A program made the translations under genes and the position numbers. From contig OZ023185.1 in assembly GCA_963995505.1 (NCBI GenBank), positions 13,217,691 through 13,281,690 on the forward strand: a DNA stretch of 64,000 nt, in the 5' to 3' direction. How positions within the stretch are numbered: position 1 is the first letter of the stretch; each line of letters starts with the position of its first letter. This document shows positions 33,007 to 42,499 of the stretch, piece after piece. The DNA comes from Hypericum androsaemum. Lineage: Eukaryota; Streptophyta; Magnoliopsida; Malpighiales; Hypericaceae. Below the pieces are notes generated by a model, which saw nothing but the letters and a program-made list of their open reading frames with translations, searched no databases and had not been told where the DNA came from.

Positions 33007-34350
33007 ATGTCGAGAGCCACTGAAATCTCTGGAAGAGGAGATGGTGATGAAGCAAACTCTCGGATGATGTCTGGAGTGGTAGATGCACAATCGGCACTCT
33101 ATATACATGCCTCGGATAACCCGGGACATGTGTATGTCAGCGATTTACTCAACGACAACAATTACGGAGAGTGGATCGAGGACATGACCAACGCGTTATA
33201 TGCCAAAAACAAATATGGGTTCATTGATGGGAGCATACCATGCCCAGAACCAACCTCACCGGAGCTTTCCGCATGGATGAGATGCGACGCCATGGTGAAG
33301 GGCTGGCTCAAAAGTGCAATGGAGAAAGACATACGCGCTAGCGTGAGATACGCAAAGACGGCGACAGAAATCTGGTCTGACCTTAAAGAGCGCTTTGGGA
33401 AGGGAAGTGCACCCCGAGCCTATGAGCTCAGGCGTTCAATCGCACAATTGAGACAAGGTAAACTTACGATCTCAGCCTATTACACCAAACTGAGAAGTTT
33501 GTGGGATGAGATGCAGGCAATCAATCCGCTGCCGAGATGCACGTGCGGAAAGTGCACTTGTGATGTTCAAAAACAGATGTCCAACATGCGGGAGAAAGAG
33601 CGCATGTTTGATTTCCTGATGGGCCTGGACGAGGTTTTCGGAGTGGTGAAAACCCAAATCCTGAGCACCACACCGACGATTGCACTAGGCGCGGCATATC
33701 ACCTTGTGGCAGAAGATGAACAACAAAGGAGCCTATCCGTCCAGCCGCATGCGACAGCGGACAGGGCTATTTTTCAGGTCAGTTCGGAGAGGAATACCCA
33801 ACGCAAAGGGACCAAAGGAGAACGACCTAGGTGTGAACACTGCCATAAAATCGGACACACTGAAAAAGAGTTTTATGAGCTGGTAGGCTACCCACCAGGC
33901 TGGGAGAAGCGGAGTCAGCGAGAAAGTGTCCTGAGACAAGGACGTCTACATTCTGGAAGTGGGCAAGGACCTAGAGCGGCTCAAGTATCAAATGATGAAA
34001 GCCCTATGCCTGTGTTGACAAAGGATCAGTATGCTAAACTGCTAAGGTACCTTAATGCTGATGGAGATGCAACTAAACAACAACCAAAGAATACCGAACC
34101 TGTAGTCAACATGGCAGGTAAGTTCTTTGATGCTCACGACTGGATAATTGATTCTGGAGCCTCCGAGCACATTGCATCGAATTTGAGATTATTTAAAGGG
34201 GAGATGACAAGAACTCCTCACCTGCCAGTGAGAATTCCGAATGGGGACAGTGTTTCTGTTCAAGGAATAGGCAAAGTTGAATTGACAAAAGATCTTATTT
34301 GGAGAAAGTCCTTTACATACCACAATTTAAGTGCAATTTACTTTCGGTGA
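33007..34350 (+). CDS. gag: gag plus protease start of copia F
   Basis: Opens at ATG 33007 with a Retrotran_gag_3-type N terminus (ASDNPGHVYVSDLLNDNNYG, AKNKYGFIDGS). The UBN2-type capsid region (IWSDLKERFGKG, FDFLMGLDEVF) runs to about residue 240. The zinc knuckle reads CEHCHKIGHTEKEF, so the last Cys of CX2CX4HX4C is Phe. Protease follows in the same frame, with active site WIIDSGASEH at about residue 380. The frame then slips near 34285-34300, so the last ~18 residues are out of register and the 34350 stop is not the natural end. Confidence 0.85.
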   Translation: MSRATEISGRGDGDEANSRMMSGVVDAQSALYIHASDNPGHVYVSDLLNDNNYGEWIEDMTNALYAKNKYGFIDGSIPCPEPTSPELSAWMRCDAMVKGWLKSAMEKDIRASVRYAKTATEIWSDLKERFGKGSAPRAYELRRSIAQLRQGKLTISAYYTKLRSLWDEMQAINPLPRCTCGKCTCDVQKQMSNMREKERMFDFLMGLDEVFGVVKTQILSTTPTIALGAAYHLVAEDEQQRSLSVQPHATADRAIFQVSSERNTQRKGTKGERPRCEHCHKIGHTEKEFYELVGYPPGWEKRSQRESVLRQGRLHSGSGQGPRAAQVSNDESPMPVLTKDQYAKLLRYLNADGDATKQQPKNTEPVVNMAGKFFDAHDWIIDSGASEHIASNLRLFKGEMTRTPHLPVRIPNGDSVSVQGIGKVELTKDLIWRKSFTYHNLSAIYFR

Positions 34351-37250
34351 GTCGTATGACGAAAGAGCTCAACTGCACACTCACTTTCCTTCATGATCGT
34401 TGCATTGTACAGGACTTACCGGGGAGGAACTTGATTGGTCTGGGTAGGCGATGCGACGGATTGTACTATCTTAACCAAGTACAAGATGGAGGGGTGGTAA
34501 TGAAGGTGCAAGGGCTCGGCGACCCGCAAGTTTGGCACCAAAGATTGGGACATCCATCGCATGACAAGATGGCACAATTATCTTTTCTTCAAAATAAGAT
34601 ATGTGATACGGATTTTTCACATTGTGACTCGTGTTTACGAGCGAAACAATCCAGATTTCCGTTTACAAGAAGTTCAATAAAGACAATTTCCTGCTTTGAT
34701 ATGATTCACTGCGACATATGGGGCCCGTATCGCGTGAGTTCCTTAACTGGAGCACGTTTCTTTCTAACAATTGTTGACGATTTCAGCCGTGGGACATGGG
34801 TGTACTTAATGCGACAAAAATCAGAAGTTGGAGATATTTTGCGCACATTCCATGCCCTAGTTGAACGCCAATTTGGTGCCAAAATCAAGAGAGTTCAAAG
34901 CGATAATGGGGCAGAATTCAAGTCAAAGCAGATGTTACAATTTTATGCAGATGTTAGTATTATTTGGCAAACCTCGTGCATTGACACACCCCAACAAAAT
35001 GGAGTGGTTGAACGCAAGCATCGACACATTCTTGAAACAGCTCGTGCTTTGCGGTTCCAAGCGGGACTACCAATTGAGTTTTGGGGCGAGTGTGTCCTAA
35101 CGGAGGTGTACTTAATCAATCGGCTTCCCTCAGCTGTAATCCAGCACAAGACGCCATACGAAATTCTCTTCAGGAAACCTGCAGACTACGACCACCTAAG
35201 AAGTTTTGGATGCCTAACATATGCCCACCAACATACTTCTGACAAGTTTGGCGAAAGGGGGAGAAGATGCATATTCTTGGGCTATCCCTTAGGCCAAAAG
35301 GGTTACAGGGTTTACGATCTGGCCAGCGGAGAGGTGTTCACTAGCCACGATGTGACATTCTTAGAGGATATTTTTCCGTTCGCCAAACTGGTTGTTACGG
35401 AAAGGGGGAGCACTGGCATTGGTAGAGTAAACAATGAAAATGTAGCCGTGATTGATGATAATGATGATCCGATATGTCCACCAAATGCGCAGCCCACAAC
35501 ACCGAGGGCGACAGATTTGGAAGCTTGGGAATTAAGTCCAGCAAATATGAATAACGAAGAGGAAGAAGGCGTGGTCAGCAGTAGAGTTGACAGCAAAGTA
35601 AATAATGAAGGGATTCGGCCACAAAGAGATCGAAAACTGCCAAAGCACCTTCAAAATTATGAAGTCACATTACCACCCTCCATCACGTTGCAGGAGCCGA
35701 GCCAACCATCAAGGAACTCCACGGTACATCCTTTATCCCACTTTGTGAGTTATAAGTCCTTTTCACAATCACACAAAGCCATGCTTGCAGCCATAGCTTC
35801 ACACGATGAGCCAAAAGATTTTTATCAGGCAGTGAAACATGAGCATTGGAAAGAAGCAATGAAAAGAGAAATACGAGCTTTAGAGTCCAATGGCACATGG
35901 ACAATTCAAAAATTACCAAAAGGCAAGCGGGCAGTCGATTCGAAGTGGATATATAAAGTCAAGTTCAAACCAAATGGAGAAATAGAGAGGTACAAGGCAA
36001 GGCTGGTTGCAAGGGGTTTCAAACAAATAGAGGGGATAGACTTCCATGAGACTTTTGCTCCGGTGGCGAAGCTTGTGACTCTGCGGTGTCTGCTGACCGT
36101 GGCAGTTAAGAAGAATTGGCTAATTCACCAGTTAGATGTGAACAACGCTTTTCTTCATGGAGACCTGCAAGAGGAGGTTTATCTCAAGGTGCCGCAAGGA
36201 TTTGGAAAGCCGGGAGACACGAGGGTATGCAAGTTGCAAAAATCATTATATGGTTTACGGCAAGCTTCGAGGAGCTGGTACAACAAGTTCACTGATGCCT
36301 TACTGAAGAAGGGTTTTAAGCAGTCAAGAGCTGATCACTCATTGTTTATGTACAAGAACAATGAAGTCACAGTAATGGCACTCATATACGTCGACGATGT
36401 CATTTTAGCTGGAACCGCCGAGTGGAAAATCAACGAGATTAAGATGTACTTGGATGACAGTTTTGGAATCAAGGACTTAGGATCTCTGAAGTATTTTCTT
36501 GGAATAGAAGCAGCAAAAATGGCACGCGGACTTGTACTTAGTCAACGTAAGTACACGTTAGACATATTGGAAGACTGTGGCAAGCAGGGAAGCAAGCCAA
36601 CAGCCTTTCCGATGGAGCAAAATCACCACCTTGCTTCAGACAAGGGAGAAAAGATGACAGACCCAGCTAGATACAGGAGACTAGTGGGCCGCCTCATGTA
36701 CCTGGTTATCACACGACCAGACATTGCATATTCGGTCGGGGTGCTAAGCCAGTTTGTCACGTCACCACATGAAGAGCATATGACCGCTGCAGAACGAGTA
36801 GTAGAATACCTCAAGGGCACTGCTGGGCAAGGCATTCTCTTACGCAATGATGGAGGCGATGCGTTAATGGCGTACTGCGATGCGGACTATGGAGGTTGTC
36901 CTACTACTAGGCGCTCGCGGACAGGGTACTACGTATCATTGGGAGGATCACCTGTCTCGTGGCGAAGTAAGAAACAGTCTGTAGTTGCCTGCTCGTCAGC
37001 GGAAGAAGAATATAGAGCAATGGCTTCCACAGTTAGAGAAGTAATATGGTTACGCAGACTGGTACGAGACTTGGGGATGCCACAATCAAAGGGGACACCA
37101 TTATTTTGTGACAACCAGGCAGCATTGCATATAGCAATGAACCCAGTATTCCATGAACGAGCAAAGCACGTGGAAATAGATTGTCATTATGTTCGTGAAC
37201 GAGTTCAGACTGGGGAAATAAGGCCGAGGAAGATCCTAACGGAAGAATAG
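34299..37250 (+). CDS. pol: pol (integrase, RT, RNase H) of copia F
   Basis: An open frame of 983 codons. Order: end of protease (NLLSVSRM), GAG-pre-integrase with WHQRLGHPSHDK and CDSC, integrase core with Asp in HCDIWGPY, Asp in QSDNGAEF and Glu in PQQNGVVERKHR, then RT with HQLDVNNAFLHGDL and YVDDVIL both intact, then RNase H (CDADYGG, SWRSKKQSVV, SSAEEEYRAMA, CDNQAALHIA). All catalytic acids I can check are present. The first Met is not a real start; the product would be a gag-pol polyprotein. The TAG at 37248-37250 falls just before the family's conserved ANIFTKAL tail, which continues in frame to 37343, so about 30 residues are lost. Confidence 0.9.
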   Translation: MEKVLYIPQFKCNLLSVSRMTKELNCTLTFLHDRCIVQDLPGRNLIGLGRRCDGLYYLNQVQDGGVVMKVQGLGDPQVWHQRLGHPSHDKMAQLSFLQNKICDTDFSHCDSCLRAKQSRFPFTRSSIKTISCFDMIHCDIWGPYRVSSLTGARFFLTIVDDFSRGTWVYLMRQKSEVGDILRTFHALVERQFGAKIKRVQSDNGAEFKSKQMLQFYADVSIIWQTSCIDTPQQNGVVERKHRHILETARALRFQAGLPIEFWGECVLTEVYLINRLPSAVIQHKTPYEILFRKPADYDHLRSFGCLTYAHQHTSDKFGERGRRCIFLGYPLGQKGYRVYDLASGEVFTSHDVTFLEDIFPFAKLVVTERGSTGIGRVNNENVAVIDDNDDPICPPNAQPTTPRATDLEAWELSPANMNNEEEEGVVSSRVDSKVNNEGIRPQRDRKLPKHLQNYEVTLPPSITLQEPSQPSRNSTVHPLSHFVSYKSFSQSHKAMLAAIASHDEPKDFYQAVKHEHWKEAMKREIRALESNGTWTIQKLPKGKRAVDSKWIYKVKFKPNGEIERYKARLVARGFKQIEGIDFHETFAPVAKLVTLRCLLTVAVKKNWLIHQLDVNNAFLHGDLQEEVYLKVPQGFGKPGDTRVCKLQKSLYGLRQASRSWYNKFTDALLKKGFKQSRADHSLFMYKNNEVTVMALIYVDDVILAGTAEWKINEIKMYLDDSFGIKDLGSLKYFLGIEAAKMARGLVLSQRKYTLDILEDCGKQGSKPTAFPMEQNHHLASDKGEKMTDPARYRRLVGRLMYLVITRPDIAYSVGVLSQFVTSPHEEHMTAAERVVEYLKGTAGQGILLRNDGGDALMAYCDADYGGCPTTRRSRTGYYVSLGGSPVSWRSKKQSVVACSSAEEEYRAMASTVREVIWLRRLVRDLGMPQSKGTPLFCDNQAALHIAMNPVFHERAKHVEIDCHYVRERVQTGEIRPRKILTEE

Positions 37251-37530
37251 CCAGCTAACATCTTCACCAAGGCACTAGGAAGAGAGCAATTCAACAAGCT
37301 CTTATGCAAGCTGGGTGTTACGAACCTACACATGCCATCTTGAGGGGGAGTGTAGAAGTTGACGTGCCTTAGATGTCCATATAATCAGGGATACTAATTA
37401 GGAATAAAATCCTATGCACACATGTAAAGTCCTAATACGGACAGGAAACCTAGTTAGGGTTTGTACGAGACGATGTGTATATATATGGTGCAATGTATAA
37501 TGAATGTCACCACCGATATATTATTTCACA

Positions 37531-37739
37531 ATCTTCATCCAATTATCTTGCCAATAAACTAACAATATAGCTGGAGAACATGAGCCCTGGTTCATAGTGC
37601 CATAAGGAGCTAACAATCACATAGAGGGGAGAGAGAGAGAGAGTACATTACCCTTCCACTAGTTATAGTGAGGGACTGGTGGGTATGTTTCGTCCCTACC
37701 TGCCTTACTGCTTTGATAAGGAGGATTAGAGTCATGATC
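37531..37739. other. Short intergenic stretch
   Basis: Contains a (GA)n run near 37627-37642. No other feature. Confidence 0.5.
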
Positions 37740-38190
37740 CAGGAACCCAATTTGATCCCTTGTCTTGCCAGTTACTTGACGTCCTTTTTTTGCTGTGGCG
37801 GTTTTCGTGGCCTATAATTCTACCATGGAGTTCTTCGGGGATCGCGAAGAGATTGAGGCGACCAAGGTCATCTTGGTGCTTGGAGGGTCACATTCAATTA
37901 ACATTGCCTTGTTGAACACCTACACTCTAATGCTTTTGGACCATAAGGACCGGTACATTATATGGCAGACCGGACTCGAGGCTTACAATGAAATAGATAG
38001 TCTTTTCAGGGACCATTTACAGCTTTTCCTCACTCCATAAGTTATGGGTTCTTTTCCATTATCTGGTTGTTGCTGGCCTTCGTTAAGCGAGGGGTCGGCT
38101 CTAATTATGGCAGTCTCTACGAGATTTCAGAGTGGTTTTTGGGTTGCAGAGGACAACGCTTGGCTGGTGAGGCGGTGGCAGCGGTGGTTG
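37740..38190 (+). pseudogene. MurG-like glycosyltransferase fragment
   Basis: An 81-codon frame (37795-38040) reads AVFVAYNSTMEFF, then VILVLGGSHSINIALLNTYT, then YIIWQTGLEAYNEIDSLFRD and LFLTP. This matches the central region of plant plastid-type MurG (UDP-GlcNAc transferase that adds GlcNAc to a lipid-linked muropeptide in peptidoglycan synthesis). Upstream, IQEPNLIPCLASYL is in another frame. After the TAA at 38038-38040 only weakly matching sequence continues to the Harbinger insertion. The piece before the glycine-rich loop is shortened and no introns are evident, so it may be a retrocopy. It is dead. Confidence 0.5.
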
Positions 38191-38614
38191 TTAGACTAAG
38201 CACATCAACGCTCCCGGGGGCGTGTCGGCCTACAAGAAGCCAAAAAGAAAAAAAATTTTAAAAAAGAAAAAAGAAATTAGTTGGAGCCGCCGAACCGCGT
38301 GCAGGAGATGTCAGGCGTTCCTGACACGCGGCCTCGGCCTCCATTAAATTTTTTTTCTTTTCTATCTATTTTACTTACACTTGACACAATGTTATCCGTG
38401 TAAATAAATTTTTTTCAGATATTATTTGTGTGGTTTTAAAATTGAAGTTATCTTTAATAAAATTAAAAATAAATAATATGCAAATTCATATTTTTCAAAT
38501 CTCTTTAAATAGAGTACAATGTTAACATATTTTCATACACAAATCTAAAATTCTCTCTTCTTTCACTACATTATCTCTTTTTTAATTCCCTAATCTCTTT
38601 CATATTATTTCTAA

Positions 38615-39771
38615 TATGGATTCGAATAATCTTAATTTCTCAAATTATCAACCATCGGATCTTATAATCCTTCATCTTATCTAAATTCTGGATAGTGTCT
38701 GAACTCTCAATCTTTTTTTAACTCACAGTTTTTGCCAAATTTTTCTCAAATTCTAATATACCAACACCACATCCGACAAAATATGCCACGAAATTTGTTT
38801 CACGATGCGCCTAGAAACAAAAATACTCAAAAGGCGACAAAAAATAGTTGGGGTGTCAAAGAAGACATTGCCCTAATGTCATCTTGAAATTTCGTTGGCG
38901 AAGATAGAGCACGTGGCAAAAATCAGAATGCTGGCTCGCTCTAGAGACGAGTGACTGCTTTGTACGATGAAGCTCAAGCATAAAATCTGGAAGAGGTCCA
39001 CGAAAGAAATGTGGCTGCAATGAAAGGTCATTGGAAATGACTCAATGCAAATGTAGACAAGTGGATTGGTGCATACCGAGAAGCATATTGTCGAAAACAG
39101 AGCGGAATGAGCATAACCGATGTTGAGACAGAAGCTCATGCAATTTATGAAGGGGATGGCGGCAAAAAGTTTTCTGATTTGGTTGTATTTAATGAATTAT
39201 AAGTAAACATCCCAAGTGGCAGATATAAGGACTAAGTCATGATTCAACATATTTTTCTCCGGAGAATGAAGAGGAGCATGTAGAAAGTGGTGGAACCTCA
39301 AAAAGAGCAAGGACTACTGAAGATGGAGATTATTCAATCCCCTCCATCCCACAAACTTCAATCAGCGGATCTTCAACAATTTCCCGTCCTATGGTTAGAG
39401 ATGCTGCCAAAAAAAGGAAAGCAAAATGTAAGGTATTTGAATCTACTTCTACTACTAAAGTTGCTGCAGAGATTCGTGCATTGCGAATCACGAGAGATAA
39501 TGAAATTGAATTAATGAATAAGCGAATGGAGCTGGAGCAAACAAAGGAACAAAACAAAATCGAGCTGGAGAGTATAAAAGAACAACATAGAATCGACCTG
39601 GAGAACAAAAAAGAACAACATAGAATCGAGCGAGAACAAAAAAGGGCACAAAGGAAGAATATGGAGATGAATCAACTGATCTTGAATACCTTGCTTGTGA
39701 AAGATAACTTATCCCTAGAAGAGGAATCGATGAAACGCTATATTATGTCAGTTGTGTTTGGAAAGTGATAA
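38615..39771 (+). pseudogene. Harbinger ORF1, Myb/SANT-like DNA-binding protein
   Basis: From ATG 38615 a Ser/Asn/Gln-rich N terminus leads into a trihelix/Myb-like domain (SWGVKEDIALMSS, ALYDEAQA, AAMKGHWKRLNANVDKW, YREAYCRKQSGMS, AHAIYEGDGGKKFSDL), then a Ser-rich linker and a long coiled coil with NAM-associated C-terminal features (EIRALRITRDNEIELMNKRM, ending MSVVFGK). In Pong-like elements this protein binds the ends and assists the transposase. Stops near 38695, 38884, 38951 and 38980 and frame changes near 39200-39390 disable it. The last 125 codons (39391-39768) remain open. Confidence 0.75.
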
Positions 39772-39847
39772 GTTTATTTTTATGTAATTTGTTTTTAGCT
39801 CGTTTTAGTTGATGTACTTTATGTAATTACTTCTTAATGAAATGCTA

Positions 39848-39985
39848 TCTTGCTACTTATCTTGTAGCTATGGAGATGTCAATTCAACTTTGGCATCCAA
39901 CCCATCCCGCCACTTGCTAACTTGCTACTTGTCTCGTAGCTATTGAGTTGGCAATTCAACTTTGGCATCCAACCAATCCTTTCAC
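39848..39985 (+). repeat. ~70-bp direct repeat between the two Harbinger genes
   Basis: TTGCTACTTATCTTGTAGCT...AACTTTGGCATCCAACC is repeated with a few changes (second copy from about 39921). It sits in the non-coding spacer before the transposase. Confidence 0.75.
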
Positions 39986-40065
39986 ATGCTATATATATTG
40001 GCATCCATATCAAACTTAAACATACCCAATATCAATCTTAAATAGTTTACCCATCTCAGCTAAAA

Positions 40066-41466
40066 ATGTCTCTCAGTGAAACTACATTAGTAGAATCTGA
40101 TGCTACTGATGTAGAATCAGATTCTAATTCAAGTTCTGGTGCTTCATTCACCATCAAATTTAATGAATGGGAAGCACGAGCCCGTGAACAGAATCAATAA
40201 ATTGATCGCATACTGGAGAATATTTTTGTTAATAATCCTAATCTGATTGTGGGCGATCAAACTCCTCCACGGCCAAGGCAATATCTCAATAGAGAATGCA
40301 AAGTTGATGAGGAGCGCTGGATGAATAACTATTTTTTCAATAGGCCAACGTATCCACCTGAGATCTTCCGACATAGATTTCGCATACAAATGTCATTATT
40401 CCTTCGTATAGTGGAGGCGGTTAGTGCCAATGACAAATATTTTCAATAGAGAGCAAATGCTACAGGTACAATAGGTCTTTCAGCATTGCATAAATGTACT
40501 GAAGCTATAATGGTGTTAGCTTATGGGACATTAACTCATGTCGTTGATGAATACTTGAGAATGGGTGCATCTACAACAAGAAAAGCTCTCATGAAGTTTG
40601 TAGAAGGTGTCATTTTTTACTTCGGTGACGAGTACCTGAGAAGGCCCAATGAACAAGATTTGGCAAGACTACTCTATGTCGAGGAACAACGTAGATTCCC
40701 GGGCATGATAGACAGTATTGACTGCATGCACTAGGAATGGAAAAATTGCCCTAATCAATGGGCTGGGCAATATGCAGGAAGGAGTAGAAAGGCAACAATC
40801 ATTTTGGAAGCAGTTGCATCATATGATTTATGGATATGGCATACTTTCTTTGGAACACCGGGTACGTGCAATGATATTAATGTACTTCACTGATCTCCTG
40901 TTTTTAGTGATGCCTTAGAAGGCCGAGCACCAAAAGTGAGTTACATCGTCAACGGTCGCCAAAATGATATGGCATATTATCTCACCGATGGGATATATCC
41001 TTTATGGGCTGCATTTGTCAAGTCAATTACATCTCCATCAATCCTAAAGCACAAGTTGTTTGCTCAATATCAAGAGACTTCTAGAAAGGATGTGGAGCGA
41101 GCATTTGGAGTTCTACAAACTCGTTTTGCATTAATTCGACGTCCATGTCTTCTTTTGGACAAGAATTTAATGGGAAAAATTATGATGACTTGTATCATAT
41201 TGTACAATATGATAGTAGAGGATGAACGAGACACATATCTCTGTTATTATGATCCGACAGAATTTCTTAACGATAGACCTAGAAGAAGAAACAATGAAGA
41301 ACAAGAAGAGGACAATGAAGAACCTTTTCAATTCTCTAGTGAACGCATCAAAAACTTATCCACCTATATGACTGGTAGAGAAAAATTTTGCAATAAAGAA
41401 GCTCATAACGCTCTTAAAAATGATTTGATTGAGCATATTTGGCAAAAATTTGGCAATCGTAATTAA
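40066..41466 (+). pseudogene. PIF/Harbinger DDE transposase
   Basis: A single frame of 467 codons from ATG 40066 to TAA 41464-41466, with four in-frame stops (40198 TAA, 40447 TAG, 40732 TAG, 40891 TGA) and no frameshift. The DDE_Tnp_4 nuclease is recognisable: Asp in GMIDSIDCMH, Asp in GTCNDINVL, and Glu in KDVERAFGVLQTRF, so the catalytic triad codons survive. The N-terminal region has RRFRIQMSLF-type HTH-like sequence. Length and order are normal for the family. Every stop can be explained by a C-to-T change on one strand or the other. Confidence 0.85.
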
Positions 41467-41840
41467 TTATGTTATTTGCATCTTCCGTATTTGTAATTTA
41501 TCATTTAAGCCATCTATTTGTAGTTGAATTTATTTCGTACTAATTTTATATTGCAATTTTTATAATCTTAATTTTGTTACTTAATTATATTTTTTTTATT
41601 ATAATTACGTAATAATTATTTTCATATATTTATTATAATTTTTATATAAACAAAAAATGATAGTAGATAATATGTGGATGAGAGAGAAATTAATTATTTA
41701 TTCTGTGACTTAGGTTGGACTAGGTTGCTGATGTGGGTAGGAAAATATTTAATTGAATTGAGTTGAGTGTGAATGAGAGAGAAATTAATTATTTATCTCG
41801 TAATCTAAATTAAAGTGGGTTGATGATGCAGATAGTCTTA

Positions 41841-42499
41841 GGTTGAAAGGGGTCGGTTCTTTTCTGCATCTATATTGCAAATGGACCTTTCATAAACAAA
41901 ATGAAGTTGCCTATGTTTTAGTTTGTGAAAATATTTAATTTTCAATGAATCCATGTTGGTGAGATGAGAGTGGTGGCGGAGGAGAGAGAAAGAAGAGAGA
42001 ATGAGGGAGGAGAGAGTGGGGAGAGAGAGCTTCCACGTGGAAAAGAAGAACTGAACTGGCATTGCCACCTTGTTAGAGAAACAGCATTGTTTTGACTACC
42101 TAGTCTTTGGAAGCAGTTTGATGGTCTATATAATTTTAATTGGAAAAAATTTAACTCAATTTATGAATTTTAAATAATAAATTTCAAACGCAATTTTTGC
42201 GATATTACGAAATTTAAAATAAAATTTTCTCTTTTTTATGTTTTCTAACCTTGTTCGGTTGGTCCCTTAATCAAAGGTTTCTAAGTCAAAATTTTAAATA
42301 AAAAAAAGCAGACAACTAAAAAGCAAAGGAAAACCGGAAAAGAGAGAGAGAGAATTAAGTCCAAAAAAGAAATAAAAAGCAAAAGAACAACCTCCAGCAT
42401 CTTCTTCCCTCCAGCTTTACCACCTCACTCCAACCAAAAAACAAAATAAAGGTCACTCTAATCCAGCTCCACTCCTCTCCTCTCCCTCCCCCACCCCAA
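41841..42499. other. Intergenic, upstream of the X8 gene
   Basis: Purine-rich GAGA stretches at 41960-42030 and 42340-42352 and a CT-rich leader (42400-42495) precede the X8 gene. GA/CT-rich leaders are common in plant core promoters. No convincing TATA box. Confidence 0.4.

Larger units (their letters stand above)
32742..37530 (+). mobile_element. Young, nearly complete Ty1/copia element F
   Basis: LTRs of 180 bp at 32742-32921 and 37351-37530 differ at only two sites. The initiator-Met primer site TGGTATCAGAGC starts at 32922 and a polypurine tract TGAGGGGGAG precedes the 3' LTR. Between them lie gag and the full protease-integrase-RT-RNase H order of Ty1/copia. Coding is broken by one frame change near 34285-34300 and one stop at 37248-37250. 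The flanking pentamers (GCTCA and ATCTT) do not match, which is odd for such a young copy. Confidence 0.95.
38194..41837 (+). mobile_element. PIF/Harbinger DNA transposon
   Basis: Flanked by TTA (38191-38193 and 41838-41840), the 3-bp duplication of this superfamily. Terminal inverted repeats align as GACTAAGCACATCAAC at the left against GACTATCTGCATCATCAAC at the right (reverse complement), with a 3-base length difference. It carries both genes typical of eudicot Pong-like elements: a Myb/SANT-like ORF1 and a DDE transposase. Both are inactivated. A nested hairpin (CCGCGT...ACGCGG enclosing TGTCAGG...CCTGACA) lies at 38295-38331 near the left end. Confidence 0.8.

Noticed and set aside
33057..33072. 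Possible tRNA genes at TGGTATCAGAGC sites (1212, 32922, 53057)
   Set aside because: These are retrotransposon primer sites complementary to tRNA 3' ends; no cloverleaf is present.
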